A stretch of 64,000 bases of DNA from Streptomyces sp. 71268 (GTDB lineage: Bacteria > Actinomycetota > Actinomycetes > Streptomycetales > Streptomycetaceae). Positions 1 to 11,812 of this stretch are shown here, piece after piece. A model generated the notes under the pieces. That model did no database searches and had not been told where the DNA came from. It saw nothing but the letters and a program-made list of their open reading frames with translations. Every line of letters begins with the position of its first letter. Positions within the stretch are counted from its first letter, which is position 1. The stretch covers positions 5,462,501 to 5,526,500 of the forward strand of contig NZ_CP114200.1 in the NCBI RefSeq assembly GCF_029392895.1, read 5' to 3'. Both the position numbers and the translations under genes were made by a program.

Positions 1-146
1 CAGGATTGGGCGCGCTGTTGGGTGTCTGAGGGTACGGCCGTGAGGTTGTGTCTTCGGTTGCCGGCCCCGGTGCAGCATCACGGTTGTGGTGTGTGACGGG
101 TGGCTGGTCGTTGTTTGAGAACTGCACAGTGAACGCGAGCATCTGT
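1..146 (+). other. 16S-23S internal transcribed spacer, 3' part
   Basis: The window opens inside an rRNA operon. The end of 16S (anti-Shine-Dalgarno tail) is not present, and conserved 23S sequence starts near 147. No tRNA can be folded in this stretch, as expected for Streptomyces rRNA spacers. It contains the 5' half of the 23S processing stem. Confidence 0.85.
118..141 (+). other. 5' strand of the 23S rRNA processing stem
   Basis: CACAGTGAACGCGAGCA (125-141) is the exact reverse complement of TGCTCGCGTTCACTGTG (3276-3292), and AGAAC (118-122) pairs with GTTCT (3296-3300). The two arms flank 23S rRNA, so in the primary transcript they form a 17-bp perfect duplex with a short outer extension. 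This is the classical substrate for RNase III release of pre-23S. Confidence 0.85.
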
Positions 147-3272
<3,126 letters not shown>

Positions 3273-3275
3273 AGT

Positions 3276-3300
3276 TGCTCGCGTTCACTGTGTTGGTTCT
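3276..3300 (+). other. 3' strand of the 23S rRNA processing stem
   Basis: Pairs with 118-141 across the whole 23S gene: 17 contiguous base pairs plus the AGAAC/GTTCT extension. It lies between 23S and 5S, so cleavage here would separate the two rRNAs. Confidence 0.85.
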
Positions 3301-3342
3301 GAAATAACGACTGTGTTGTTGTCCGGTTGTTTGTTTCATAGT

Positions 3343-3461
3343 GTTTCGGTGGTTATTGCGTTAGGGAAACGCCCGGTTACATTCCGAACCCGGAAGCTAA
3401 GCCTTTCAGCGCCGATGGTACTGCAGGGGGGACCCTGTGGGAGAGTAGGACGCCGCCGAAC
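3343..3461 (+). rRNA. rrf: 5S ribosomal RNA
   Basis: A sequence of about 119 nt that starts GTTTCGGTGG and ends GCCGCCGAAC; the ends pair as the 5S terminal helix. It contains the conserved CCGAACCCGGAAG loop. It sits about 70 nt after 23S, in the normal 16S-23S-5S order. Confidence 0.96.
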
Positions 3462-3470
3462 TCCTTTTGA

Positions 3471-3512
3471 GAAGAGCCTTGTTACGGATTTCGATCCGTA
3501 ACAAGGCTCTTC
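3471..3512 (+). terminator. rRNA operon terminator
   Basis: A perfect 19-bp inverted repeat, GAAGAGCCTTGTTACGGAT (3471-3489) and its complement (3494-3512), with a TTCG loop. It starts 10 nt after 5S rRNA. No T-run follows (TGCGTTTACG), which is common for actinobacterial terminators. Confidence 0.9.
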
Positions 3513-3630
3513 TGCGTTTACGGGCCGGATGGGCTTCTGGTCCGTGGTTGCTGCCATACGGCCGGTCGATGGTCAGCTAGGCGGGTTGTCGCCCTTCAGT
3601 AAGTGGTGCGGCAGGCGGCAGACTGGGCGG

Positions 3631-4788
3631 ATGGCTGATCAGAATGCGGAAGCACCGGACGGCTACGTATCGCACGGTGTGCAGACGCTGCGGTGGGAAG
3701 CGTCGTCGGACGGGCCGGTGGTGGTCCTTCTCGACCAGCGGCGGCTACCCGTTGAGGAAGTCGAGCTGGTGTGCACGGACGTGCCGGCCCTCGTGGAGGC
3801 TATTCGTACGCTCGCCGTTCGTGGTGCTCCCGTACTCGGAATCGTCGGGGCGTATGGCGTGGCACTCGCGGCGGCTCGTGGATACGACGTGACCGAGGCC
3901 GCGAATCTCCTGGCGCAGGCCCGACCGACGGCGGTCAACCTCGGGTACGGGGTTCGGCGCGCCGCGGGCGCGCATGCCGCGGCTCTCGCGGCGGGCGACG
4001 ACACTGAGCAGGCGGCCGCGGCCGCGCTCGCCGAGGCGCGTGCGCTGCATCGCGAGGACGCCGAGGCCAGTTCGCGGATGGCCGCGCATGGCCTGGCGCT
4101 GCTTGAGGAACTGCTGCCGGGCGGCGGCTTCCGCGTTCTCACCCACTGCAATACGGGCGCGCTGGTGTCGGGTGGCGCCGGAACGGCGTTGGCCGTGGCG
4201 GTGGAGGCGCATCAGAAGGGGCAGCTTCGGCGGTTGTGGGTGGACGAGACGCGGCCGTTGTTGCAGGGGGCGCGGCTGACCGCGTACGAGGCGGCCCGAG
4301 CGGGCATGGCGTACACGCTGCTGACCGACAACGCGGCGGGTTCGCTCTTTGCCGCGGGTGAGGTGGATGCCGTTCTGATCGGGGCCGATCGGATCGCCGC
4401 GGACGGTTCGGTCGCCAACAAGGTCGGCAGTTATCCGCTGGCCGTTCTGGCCAAGTACCACCATGTGCCGTTCATCGTCGTGGCGCCCAGTACCACCGTG
4501 GACCTGGCGACGGCCGACGGCGCGGCGATCGAGATCGAGCAGCGTCCGGCGCACGAGGTGACGATGGTCCCTCGTCCGGGTGCCTCTGCGGGCAGGCGCG
4601 GGGCGTCGGCGAGCGCGCCGCTGGCGCCCGTGGGCACCCAGGCGTACAACCCGGCCTTCGACGTCACGCCGCCGGATCTCGTGACGGCCATCGTGACGGA
4701 GGAGGGAGCCGTGTCGCCCGTGACGGCGGTGGGGCTCGCTGAGCTGGTCGGTCGGTCCCAGCCGGGTCGTACGGCAGCGGAGCGCTGA
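3631..4788 (+). CDS. mtnA: S-methyl-5-thioribose-1-phosphate isomerase
   Basis: A 385-aa cytosolic enzyme of methionine salvage, converting methylthioribose-1-phosphate to methylthioribulose-1-phosphate. The eIF2B-like fold signatures are clear: the AVRGAP phosphate-binding motif (62-67), THCNTGAL with the catalytic Cys at 173, DETRPLLQGARLTAYE (205-220), and IGADRI with the catalytic Asp at 252. An upstream in-frame ATG at 3529 lies in sequence just after the rRNA terminator with no homology, so ATG 3631 is chosen. The segment 316-333 is a low-complexity Ala/Ser/Arg insert. It stands alone between the rRNA operon and mtrA; no other salvage genes are in view. Confidence 0.93.
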   Translation: MADQNAEAPDGYVSHGVQTLRWEASSDGPVVVLLDQRRLPVEEVELVCTDVPALVEAIRTLAVRGAPVLGIVGAYGVALAAARGYDVTEAANLLAQARPTAVNLGYGVRRAAGAHAAALAAGDDTEQAAAAALAEARALHREDAEASSRMAAHGLALLEELLPGGGFRVLTHCNTGALVSGGAGTALAVAVEAHQKGQLRRLWVDETRPLLQGARLTAYEAARAGMAYTLLTDNAAGSLFAAGEVDAVLIGADRIAADGSVANKVGSYPLAVLAKYHHVPFIVVAPSTTVDLATADGAAIEIEQRPAHEVTMVPRPGASAGRRGASASAPLAPVGTQAYNPAFDVTPPDLVTAIVTEEGAVSPVTAVGLAELVGRSQPGRTAAER

Positions 4789-4851
4789 CATGCTGCGGAC
4801 GAGTGATCGCCCGCGTCTAGCCACCGGGTCCGACAATGGGATGATGACGAC

Positions 4852-5529
4852 ATGAAGGGACGCGTCCTTGTCGTCGACGACGACACCGCACTGGCAGAGA
4901 TGCTCGGCATCGTGCTGCGCGGCGAAGGCTTTGAACCGTCGTTCGTTTTCGATGGGGACAAGGCGCTCGCCGCATTCCGCGAGACCAAGCCTGATCTGGT
5001 GCTGCTCGATTTGATGTTGCCCGGGCGTGATGGCATCGAGGTGTGCCGGCTGATCCGCGCCGAGTCCGGGGTGCCGATCGTGATGCTCACGGCCAAGAGC
5101 GACACCGTGGATGTGGTGGTCGGGCTGGAGTCCGGCGCCGACGACTACATCGTGAAGCCGTTCAAGCCCAAGGAGCTGGTCGCGCGGATAAGGGCGCGGC
5201 TGCGGCGCTCCGAGGAGCCCGTGCCGGAGCAGTTGGTCATCGGCGATCTGGTGATCGACGTGGCCGGGCACTCGGTGAAGCGGGAGGGGCAGTCGATCGC
5301 GCTGACCCCGCTGGAGTTCGATCTGCTGGTCGCGCTGGCCCGTAAGCCGTGGCAGGTGTTCACCCGCGAGGTGCTGCTTGAGCAGGTGTGGGGTTACCGG
5401 CACGCCGCGGACACCCGACTGGTGAACGTGCACGTACAGCGACTGCGCTCCAAGGTCGAGAAGGACCCGGAGCGGCCCGAGATCGTCGTGACCGTGCGCG
5501 GAGTGGGTTACAAGGCCGGGCCGAGCTGA
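4852..5529 (+). CDS. mtrA: Two-component response regulator MtrA
   Basis: A 225-aa OmpR/PhoB-type regulator. The receiver domain (about 4-115) has the acidic pocket VDDD (8-11), the phospho-acceptor Asp53 in LLDLMLPG, and the conserved Lys102 in VKPFKPKE. The C-terminal winged helix (about 128-223) carries LTPLEFDLL and ends in VRGVGYKAG. It is the first gene of mtrA-mtrB-lpqB; the mtrB start is 8 nt after its stop. In actinobacteria MtrA controls cell-envelope and division genes, and in Streptomyces it also affects development and antibiotic clusters (literature knowledge, not shown by the sequence). Confidence 0.96.
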   Translation: MKGRVLVVDDDTALAEMLGIVLRGEGFEPSFVFDGDKALAAFRETKPDLVLLDLMLPGRDGIEVCRLIRAESGVPIVMLTAKSDTVDVVVGLESGADDYIVKPFKPKELVARIRARLRRSEEPVPEQLVIGDLVIDVAGHSVKREGQSIALTPLEFDLLVALARKPWQVFTREVLLEQVWGYRHAADTRLVNVHVQRLRSKVEKDPERPEIVVTVRGVGYKAGPS

Positions 5530-5537
5530 GTTCTGAG

Positions 5538-7823
5538 ATGTCGGGAAGTGGGACCACTCCGGAGCCGGGGCAGGGCGCCCCGGCCGCGGGGGGCCCGGTG
5601 GACGGCGGCCCTGGCGCGGGGCGGCCCGTCGATTCGGGAAGCGACATATCGCTTTTCGGTCGGCTGTGGCGGGGCGGGAACCTGTTGCCCGACGGGGCTT
5701 CCGGGGCGCCGGTGCATCCGGTGCTGCGGTTGTTCGTACGGTGGGTACGGCGTCCGCTGTTGCCGGCCGCGCGGCTCTACCGGCGGAACATCCAGCTCCG
5801 CGTCGTCGCCACCACGCTGCTCATGTCGCTCGGCGTGGTGTTGATCCTCGGTGTGGTCGTCATCGGCCAGGTGCGCAACGGGCTGCTGGACGCCAAGCGG
5901 CACGCCGCTCAGAGCCAGGCCGTGGGCGGGTTCAACGCGGCCGACGACGCCGCCGAGAACAACGAGGACTCGCGTGGCGAGGACGGGCCTGGCGCGCGCG
6001 GCAACCGGGACCCCGGCGCATGGCTCACCGCGCTGGTGCAGCAGCTCGCGAGCGGCGGCCAGGGCGTGTACTCGGTGGTGGCGCTCAGCTCGGACGCCGA
6101 CAAGGAGCTGTTCGCCAGCACGCGCGGGCCGCGTGCGTCGGGTGGCGTCAAGCCCGAGGAGAGCATCAGCAGGGAGCTGCGGGACCGCGTCGACAGCGGC
6201 ACGGGCCCGTACGAGCAGTACACGAACATCGAGCACGACGCCCCCGGCCACGAGCGCGAGCCCGCGCTGGTGATCGGGAAGCGGCTCAACGACATCAACG
6301 GCGATCCGTACCAGCTCTACTACCTCTTCCCGTTCTCGCAGGAGGAGAAGTCGCTGAGCCTGGTGAAGGGCACGCTGGCCACGGCCGGCGTGTTCGTGGT
6401 GGTGCTGCTTGGCGCCATCGCGTGGCTGGTGGTGCGGCAGGTCGTGACGCCCGTACGGATGGCCGCCGGCATCTCCGAGCGGCTGGCGGCCGGGCTGCTC
6501 CAGGAGCGGATGAAGGTCACCGGCGAGGACGACATCGCGCGGCTCGGCGAGGCGTTCAACAAGATGGCGCACAACCTCCAGGTCAAGATCCAGCAGTTGG
6601 AGGATCTTTCCCGGATGCAGCGGCGGTTCGTGTCCGACGTCTCGCACGAGCTGCGGACGCCGTTGACGACCGTACGGATGGCCGCCGACGTGATCTACGA
6701 GGCGCGGGACGAGTTCGACCCGGCGACCGCGCGATCGGCGGAGTTGCTGGGCGGCCAGCTCGACCGGTTCGAGTCGCTCCTCGCCGACCTGCTGGAGATC
6801 AGCCGGTTCGACGCGGGCGCGGCGGCGCTGGAGGCGGAGCCGATCGACCTGCGCGACGTGGTCAAGCGGGTGGTGGACGGGGCCGAGCCGCTCGCGGAGC
6901 GCAAGGGCAGCCGCATCATCATCCGTGGCGCCGCCCGGCCGGTGATCGCGGAGGCGGACGCGCGTCGCGTGGAGCGCGTGCTGCGCAACCTCGTGGTCAA
7001 CGCCGTCGAGCACGGCGAGGGCGAGGACGTGATCGTGCGGCTGGCCGCGAAGAGCGGCGCCGTCGCCGTGGCCGTACGGGACTACGGGGTCGGGCTCAAG
7101 CCCGGTGAGGCGACCCGGGTCTTCAACCGCTTCTGGCGCGCCGACCCCGCACGGGCCCGGACCACGGGCGGGACCGGCCTTGGGCTGTCGATCGCGGAAG
7201 AGGACGCGCGGTTGCACGGGGGCTGGCTCCAGGCGTGGGGGGAGCCTGGTGGGGGCTCACAGTTCCGGTTGACGCTCCCGCGCACGGCGGGCGACGCGTT
7301 GCGTGGCTCGCCGATACCGCTCGAACCGGAGGACTCGCGCCGTAAGCGCGCGCTGCGCGCGGCCAAGGCCGCGAGCGGCGCGTCGGCCGCCGGTGGACGT
7401 GGGGCGACGTCGGGTGCTGGTGGTGGCAGTGCTGGTGCTGCTGGGGCGGGCGCTGGTGCTGGCCCTGGTGATTCGGGCGGGGCTGCGCGGGCGGATGGCG
7501 TGGGGGGTACGGGAGGCACGGGAGGTACGGGAGCGCATCGGGTGTCCGGGGCCACTACCTCCGTTCTCGCGTCGAAGCGGCCGGGGCAGCAGGTGTCGGG
7601 GCCAAGCGCGCCGGCGGGTGGGTCGGCGACGGGTGACCGGTCGGGCGAGGCCGCGCCCCGGGACGCGGCCTCGCGTGGCCGCGACGGCGACGGGGGCACG
7701 TCCAGCGGGGGCGTAGCTGGTGAGGACGTAGCCGGCGGGGACGTGGCCGAGGACGGCGAGATCGGTGACGCCGGGCGGGGGGAGGACGCCGCACGCGCGG
7801 ATCGAGAGGGGACAGCGGAGTGA
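5538..7823 (+). CDS. mtrB: Sensor histidine kinase MtrB
   Basis: A 761-aa membrane kinase partnering MtrA. Transmembrane helices lie at about 88-112 and 281-303 and flank a roughly 170-residue extracellular sensor region. A HAMP linker (about 303-356) leads to the H-box SHELRTPL with His370, the N-box NLVVNAVEHG (484-493), and the glycine boxes DYGVGLKPG (515-523) and GGTGLGLS (544-551). Start ATG 5538 follows the mtrA stop directly. The kinase core ends near 582; the last roughly 180 residues are a low-complexity Gly/Ala/Ser/Thr/Asp tail with Gly-Thr repeats around 680-690. That tail is unusual in length and has no recognised domain. Confidence 0.95.
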   Translation: MSGSGTTPEPGQGAPAAGGPVDGGPGAGRPVDSGSDISLFGRLWRGGNLLPDGASGAPVHPVLRLFVRWVRRPLLPAARLYRRNIQLRVVATTLLMSLGVVLILGVVVIGQVRNGLLDAKRHAAQSQAVGGFNAADDAAENNEDSRGEDGPGARGNRDPGAWLTALVQQLASGGQGVYSVVALSSDADKELFASTRGPRASGGVKPEESISRELRDRVDSGTGPYEQYTNIEHDAPGHEREPALVIGKRLNDINGDPYQLYYLFPFSQEEKSLSLVKGTLATAGVFVVVLLGAIAWLVVRQVVTPVRMAAGISERLAAGLLQERMKVTGEDDIARLGEAFNKMAHNLQVKIQQLEDLSRMQRRFVSDVSHELRTPLTTVRMAADVIYEARDEFDPATARSAELLGGQLDRFESLLADLLEISRFDAGAAALEAEPIDLRDVVKRVVDGAEPLAERKGSRIIIRGAARPVIAEADARRVERVLRNLVVNAVEHGEGEDVIVRLAAKSGAVAVAVRDYGVGLKPGEATRVFNRFWRADPARARTTGGTGLGLSIAEEDARLHGGWLQAWGEPGGGSQFRLTLPRTAGDALRGSPIPLEPEDSRRKRALRAAKAASGASAAGGRGATSGAGGGSAGAAGAGAGAGPGDSGGAARADGVGGTGGTGGTGAHRVSGATTSVLASKRPGQQVSGPSAPAGGSATGDRSGEAAPRDAASRGRDGDGGTSSGGVAGEDVAGGDVAEDGEIGDAGRGEDAARADREGTAE

Positions 7824-8135
7824 TGGTGACCGGCGAACGAGGGAGCCGCGCTCGTGGGCGCTGACCATGAGGTGACGGGCCGCGAGGTACCTGGCTATGA
7901 GGCGGACGTCCGCGAAGCGGTTGGTCGTGAGGCGGTCGGCGCTGGTCGGAGTGCCGCCGAGGGGCGTGGGGCTGACGGCGGAGCCAGCGGCGCTCCTCAC
8001 TCCGCCGGCCTGTTCGTCAGCCTCCTCGGGCTCGTCGGCGCCGGCGCGCGCGACCGTGGTGGGCGCCCTGGAGTGCCGCTATCTGCCGGCATGATCCGCC
8101 GTCGCGGACAGAAGAGCGGTGGCGGAACGCTCGGC
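7824..8135 (+). other. mtrB-lpqB interval with open lpqB frame
   Basis: There is no independent gene here. The lpqB reading frame is open back to GTG 7854, which has GGGAG at 7841-7845. The deduced residues are low-complexity (Gly, Ala, Glu, Val, Arg) and carry no domain. This is either untranslated leader or an N-terminal extension of LpqB. Confidence 0.6.
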
Positions 8136-9935
8136 ATGTCGCGACGGGCCTGCGCCACCCTCGCGGCCAGCGGGCTGTTGCTGGCCGGTTGTGCGTCGAT
8201 GCCCGACAGCGGGGACGTACGACAGGTCGGTTCGACGCCGCGCGCCGACGCGGATTCACCCGTTCGGGTATACGGGGTGCGCCCGGGGAACGATGAGCAG
8301 CCACGGGAGTTGGTGCTCGGTTTCCTGGAGGCGACGACGAGCGATGAGGCCCGCTTTGAGACGGCGCGCGAGTACCTGACCAAACGCGCCCGGGGCGAGT
8401 GGAACCCCCTGGCGGAGACGACCGTGCTCGCGCAGGCGCCCAAGGTGCGCGTGGAGGGCGGTGCCAACCGGGACCCCTCGGGGTACGACATCGTGCTGTC
8501 CGGGAAGCAGCTCGCCACGGTCGACGCCAACCACGCGTACGAGCCCGACGAGAAGCCGTACGAGGAACGGTTGCACGTGGCGAAGTCGGGCTCGCAGTGG
8601 CGGATCGACTCGCTTCCGGCGGGCCTGGTCCTGGGCGAGTCGGACTTCCAGCGCATCTACCGCTCCGTCAACAAGTACTACTTCGCGGAGTTGGGCCCCG
8701 ACGGCGACAAGTCGGCCGTCGGCAAGGACGTCCTGGTCGCCGACCCCGTCTACCTGCGGCGTTGGGTGGACCCCGTCACCTCGACCGTGCGGGCGCTGCT
8801 GGGCGGACCCACCAACTGGCTGGAACCGGTCGTTCGTACGTCCTTCCCGAGCGGCACCCAGCTCGACAGCAAGCACCTGCGCCTCGATGACTCGAACGAG
8901 TTGCGTATCGCGCTGAGCAAGGACGCGACCGGCGTCGACCAGTTGCGTTGCCACGAGATGGCGGCTCAGGTGCTGTTCACGGTGCAGGACCTGTCGACGT
9001 CCAAGGTCAGCAAGGTGGTGCTGGAGAGAGCCGCCGGCGCCGAGCTGTGCTCGTTGACGCGCGACCAGGCCGAGGGGTACGCGCCGGACCGGATCAACGG
9101 CAAGGCGGACAACCAGTACTTCATCGACGAGGAACGCCGCATGGTCCAGCTCGACGACACCGGAGAGGAACCGGAGCACGTGCCGGGGCCGTTCGGTGAG
9201 CCTACGGCGAGTCTCGGTTCGATCGCCGTGGCGCGGGACGAGCGGACCGCGGCCGGGGTGTCCCAGAATGGCCGGGACCTGTACGTGGCCGACCTCAAGC
9301 CGGGCGTGGAGCGGGGCGGCTCGCGGCTGCACAGTGCGAGCGGCGGCCGACAGGGTGGACTGACCGTGCCGAGCTGGGACGGCCTCGGCGACCTGTGGGT
9401 GGCCGACCGCAGCCCGGACAGGCCGCGGCTGTTGAGGTTGGCCAGCGGGGTGGGGGAGCCCGAGGAGGTCAACGTCACCGGGCTCGACGGCGGCCGGATC
9501 GTGTCGTTGCGGGTGGCCGCCGACAGCACACGGATCGCCCTGCTGATCGAGCGCGATGGCCATACGTCGCTGTGGCTCGGCCGGCTCGAACGGGCCAAGA
9601 CCTCGGCGGAGCCACCGCTGTCCGTCAAGGGGCTGCGTTCGCTCGCCCCGCAACTGGACGAGGTGGACGCCGTGTCGTGGGCCGGCGGCAGCCGACTCGT
9701 GGTGGCCGGCACCGAGTCGGGCGGCGTACAGGAACTGCGTTACATGGAGACCGACGGTTCGCCAGGGAACAGTCCGACGCTGCCCGGCCCCGGCAAGGTC
9801 GAGCAGATCGCGGCGTCGGAGGACGAGAACCGGCCACTGATCGCCAAGGCGTCGGACGGCATCGTCCGACTGCCTCCGGACGCGAACTGGAAGACCGTCG
9901 TCAAGAAGGGAACGGCGCCCGTTTACCCGGGCTAG
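8136..9935 (+). CDS. lpqB: Lipoprotein LpqB (MtrAB accessory)
   Basis: A lipoprotein with a GerMN-type domain followed by a beta-propeller-like C-terminal half; 599 aa from this start. The lipobox LLLAGC puts the lipidated Cys at residue 19, followed by ASMPDSGDV, a typical LpqB beginning. LpqB binds the extracellular part of MtrB and modulates MtrA phosphorylation (family knowledge). Start choice is uncertain. ATG 8136 has GGCGGA 9 nt upstream and gives a compact signal peptide. ATG 8091 gives 15 more residues. GTG 7854, only 30 nt after mtrB and 8 nt after a good GGGAG, keeps the frame open but would put 94 residues before this signal peptide. Confidence 0.88.
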   Translation: MSRRACATLAASGLLLAGCASMPDSGDVRQVGSTPRADADSPVRVYGVRPGNDEQPRELVLGFLEATTSDEARFETAREYLTKRARGEWNPLAETTVLAQAPKVRVEGGANRDPSGYDIVLSGKQLATVDANHAYEPDEKPYEERLHVAKSGSQWRIDSLPAGLVLGESDFQRIYRSVNKYYFAELGPDGDKSAVGKDVLVADPVYLRRWVDPVTSTVRALLGGPTNWLEPVVRTSFPSGTQLDSKHLRLDDSNELRIALSKDATGVDQLRCHEMAAQVLFTVQDLSTSKVSKVVLERAAGAELCSLTRDQAEGYAPDRINGKADNQYFIDEERRMVQLDDTGEEPEHVPGPFGEPTASLGSIAVARDERTAAGVSQNGRDLYVADLKPGVERGGSRLHSASGGRQGGLTVPSWDGLGDLWVADRSPDRPRLLRLASGVGEPEEVNVTGLDGGRIVSLRVAADSTRIALLIERDGHTSLWLGRLERAKTSAEPPLSVKGLRSLAPQLDEVDAVSWAGGSRLVVAGTESGGVQELRYMETDGSPGNSPTLPGPGKVEQIAASEDENRPLIAKASDGIVRLPPDANWKTVVKKGTAPVYPG

Positions 9936-10193
9936 TGAGGGCCGGTGCGGTCGGTCTCGGGGGCCGCGTCGTGCCTTGTACGTAGTCGTGTCGTCGGGTC
10001 GCCCTTCGCGCCGGCCCCGCCGCGTTCTGGAGCGTCGGCGGGAGCGCGACCGTGGGGGCGGCGCACGCCGGGGTGCGCCTCCGGCGGCGGTGCGAGCCGG
10101 CGAGGGTCGCGTGTGTCCGCAGTGCCCGTTCCTACCTCGCTGACCTGCGGTTTCGGCGCTCTCTCCAGTGGGCGGCGCACGGTGCGAGCAGAG

Positions 10194-10202
10194 TTATCCA
10201 CA
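10194..10202 (+). promoter_or_regulatory. DnaA-box-like 9-mer
   Basis: TTATCCACA is an exact match to the classical DnaA box. It lies in the lpqB-comF intergenic stretch 9936-10241, 39 nt before the comF start. A single copy is seen there, so this is not an origin. Apart from it, that 306-bp interval shows nothing recognisable. Confidence 0.4.
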
Positions 10203-10241
10203 GGGGTGGCGGGCCCGCGGTCGCGGCGGGACAGTGGAGGC

Positions 10242-11489
10242 ATGCGGGGATGGTGGCGAGAGGCGACGGGGCTGGTTCTGCCGGTCGAGTGCGCGGGGTG
10301 CGGGGCGCCTCGGGTCGTGCTGTGCGAGCGGTGCCGCGCGGTGCTGCTCGGCGGGAGCGCGTGTCGGGTGCGGCCGAGTCCGACGCCACGGGGACTGCCC
10401 GTGGTGTACGCGGCAGCGGCGTATGCCGGGGCGTGCAGATCGATCCTGCTCGCCCACAAGGAGCGGGGGGCGTTACGGCTGGCCGGGCCGCTGGGGACCG
10501 CACTGGCGCTGGCGGTCTGCGCGGTGGTGTGGCGACAGGCGTGGTTACGGGGTGTCGGGGCGACGGAGGTGTGGCCGGCGGCTGTGCACTCCGCTCGGGG
10601 GCGTATGGGGCCGCCTGGCGTGAGCGGGCCGGGGTGGGGGCCGTGGCCGGTAGGCGCGTGGGCAGCTCCGGCCCAGGCGCCCGCTCCAGCCGGGCACTCG
10701 CCACCGGATGCGTGGAGCGGCGGGGCAGCCGAGCGGGCCCGCGTCCGGGGAGAGCCCGCTGACCTGGGTGTCGGGCCCGGGCGGTCGGCGGGGCGTGGGG
10801 GCGGTGTGGAGGAGGGTTGTTCCGCTCTGGTGGCCGCGGTCGCGGCCGGTGGTGAGGGAGTCCTGCGACCGATCCTGCTGGTTCCGGTGCCGTCGGCGCG
10901 TCGAGCGGTGGCCGCGCGTGGGCACGACCCCACGAGGCGGATAGCCCTCGCCGCGGCGCGGGTCCTACGGGGGCAGGGGGTGCCTGCCCGGGTGCTCTCG
11001 GTGTTGCGGCAGCGGCGGACGGTGATGGATCAGGCGGGGCTGGGCGCCGCGCAGCGGGTGGCGAACGTGAGCGGGGCGCTGTGGGCCGACCCGGGTGCGG
11101 AGCGGCTGCTGAGCGGCGGTCCCGTGGTGCTGGTGGACGACCTCATGACCACCGGGGCGACGCTCGCGGAGGCGGCGCGGGCGGTGCGTGTCGCGATGGG
11201 GCGGAGTGCGACCGGCCGTGCTGACGACGGGAGCGGTGGTCGGGACGCGGCGGGGAAGGCGTCGGGCGTGTGGCCCGGGCAGGCGAGCGGTGCCGCGGTT
11301 GCCGGACGGACGGGAATACGGGTGTCGGCTGGCGCTGATTGGAGCGGGGTTCCCGGGGCACTCGGTGTTTCAGGTGTCGGGCCGGCGGCCGCGGCTGGGG
11401 CGCCTGGCGTGGGCCCAGCACGGGAAGGGCTGGCGGGAGCCGCGGTGGTGGCCGCCTCCCACAGCGCATTCGGTGCGAATCGGAACTGA
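10242..11489 (+). CDS. ComF family phosphoribosyltransferase-like protein
   Basis: A 415-aa protein. The N-terminus has a zinc-ribbon-like CAGC-x7-CERC (17-31). The C-terminal phosphoribosyltransferase fold includes VPVPSARRAVAARGHDP (214-230) and the PRPP loop VVLVDDLMTTGAT (295-307). ComF relatives take part in DNA uptake or nucleotide salvage; the role in Streptomyces is unproven. The family is usually 230-260 aa. Here about 100 residues (97-200) of Gly/Pro/Ala-rich sequence interrupt the fold between the HKERG segment and the PRT core, and the C-terminus is extended by about 90 residues. Start ATG 10242 comes directly after GTGGAGG, with very short spacing. Confidence 0.82.
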   Translation: MRGWWREATGLVLPVECAGCGAPRVVLCERCRAVLLGGSACRVRPSPTPRGLPVVYAAAAYAGACRSILLAHKERGALRLAGPLGTALALAVCAVVWRQAWLRGVGATEVWPAAVHSARGRMGPPGVSGPGWGPWPVGAWAAPAQAPAPAGHSPPDAWSGGAAERARVRGEPADLGVGPGRSAGRGGGVEEGCSALVAAVAAGGEGVLRPILLVPVPSARRAVAARGHDPTRRIALAAARVLRGQGVPARVLSVLRQRRTVMDQAGLGAAQRVANVSGALWADPGAERLLSGGPVVLVDDLMTTGATLAEAARAVRVAMGRSATGRADDGSGGRDAAGKASGVWPGQASGAAVAGRTGIRVSAGADWSGVPGALGVSGVGPAAAAGAPGVGPAREGLAGAAVVAASHSAFGANRN

Positions 11490-11812
11490 TGACGAACGTG
11501 CGACGTTGCAGCTAGTAACAGCGAAAAAGCACCTGAACGGAGGTACGTGCCAGTAGGGGGTGCCGACTCCGGACCGAGCGAGCTATGTTCGGTTGTGAGG
11601 ACTAGGTGCCGCTATGGCGCTGATATCCGCTTAGCGTGCTTCGTGCCTTTCCGTGTTCCATAGAAAAGTGAAGACGGTGGGGTGTACAGCCCAATGGCGG
11701 GGGAGGAGGAGGTGAAAGCCGCCGAGTCGGGGGCCCTGGAATTCTCTCGGGCCCAGTGCGAAACGGATGTGCTTCGAACAGCCAACGGAGCAATCCGGGA
11801 ACGGAGTTCTGC
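11490..11812 (+). other. comF-hpf intergenic region
   Basis: A 323-bp stretch, more AT-rich than the neighbouring genes around 11490-11670. It presumably holds the hpf promoter, but no box is convincing enough to mark. GGAG at 11803-11806 is the hpf ribosome-binding site. Confidence 0.5.
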
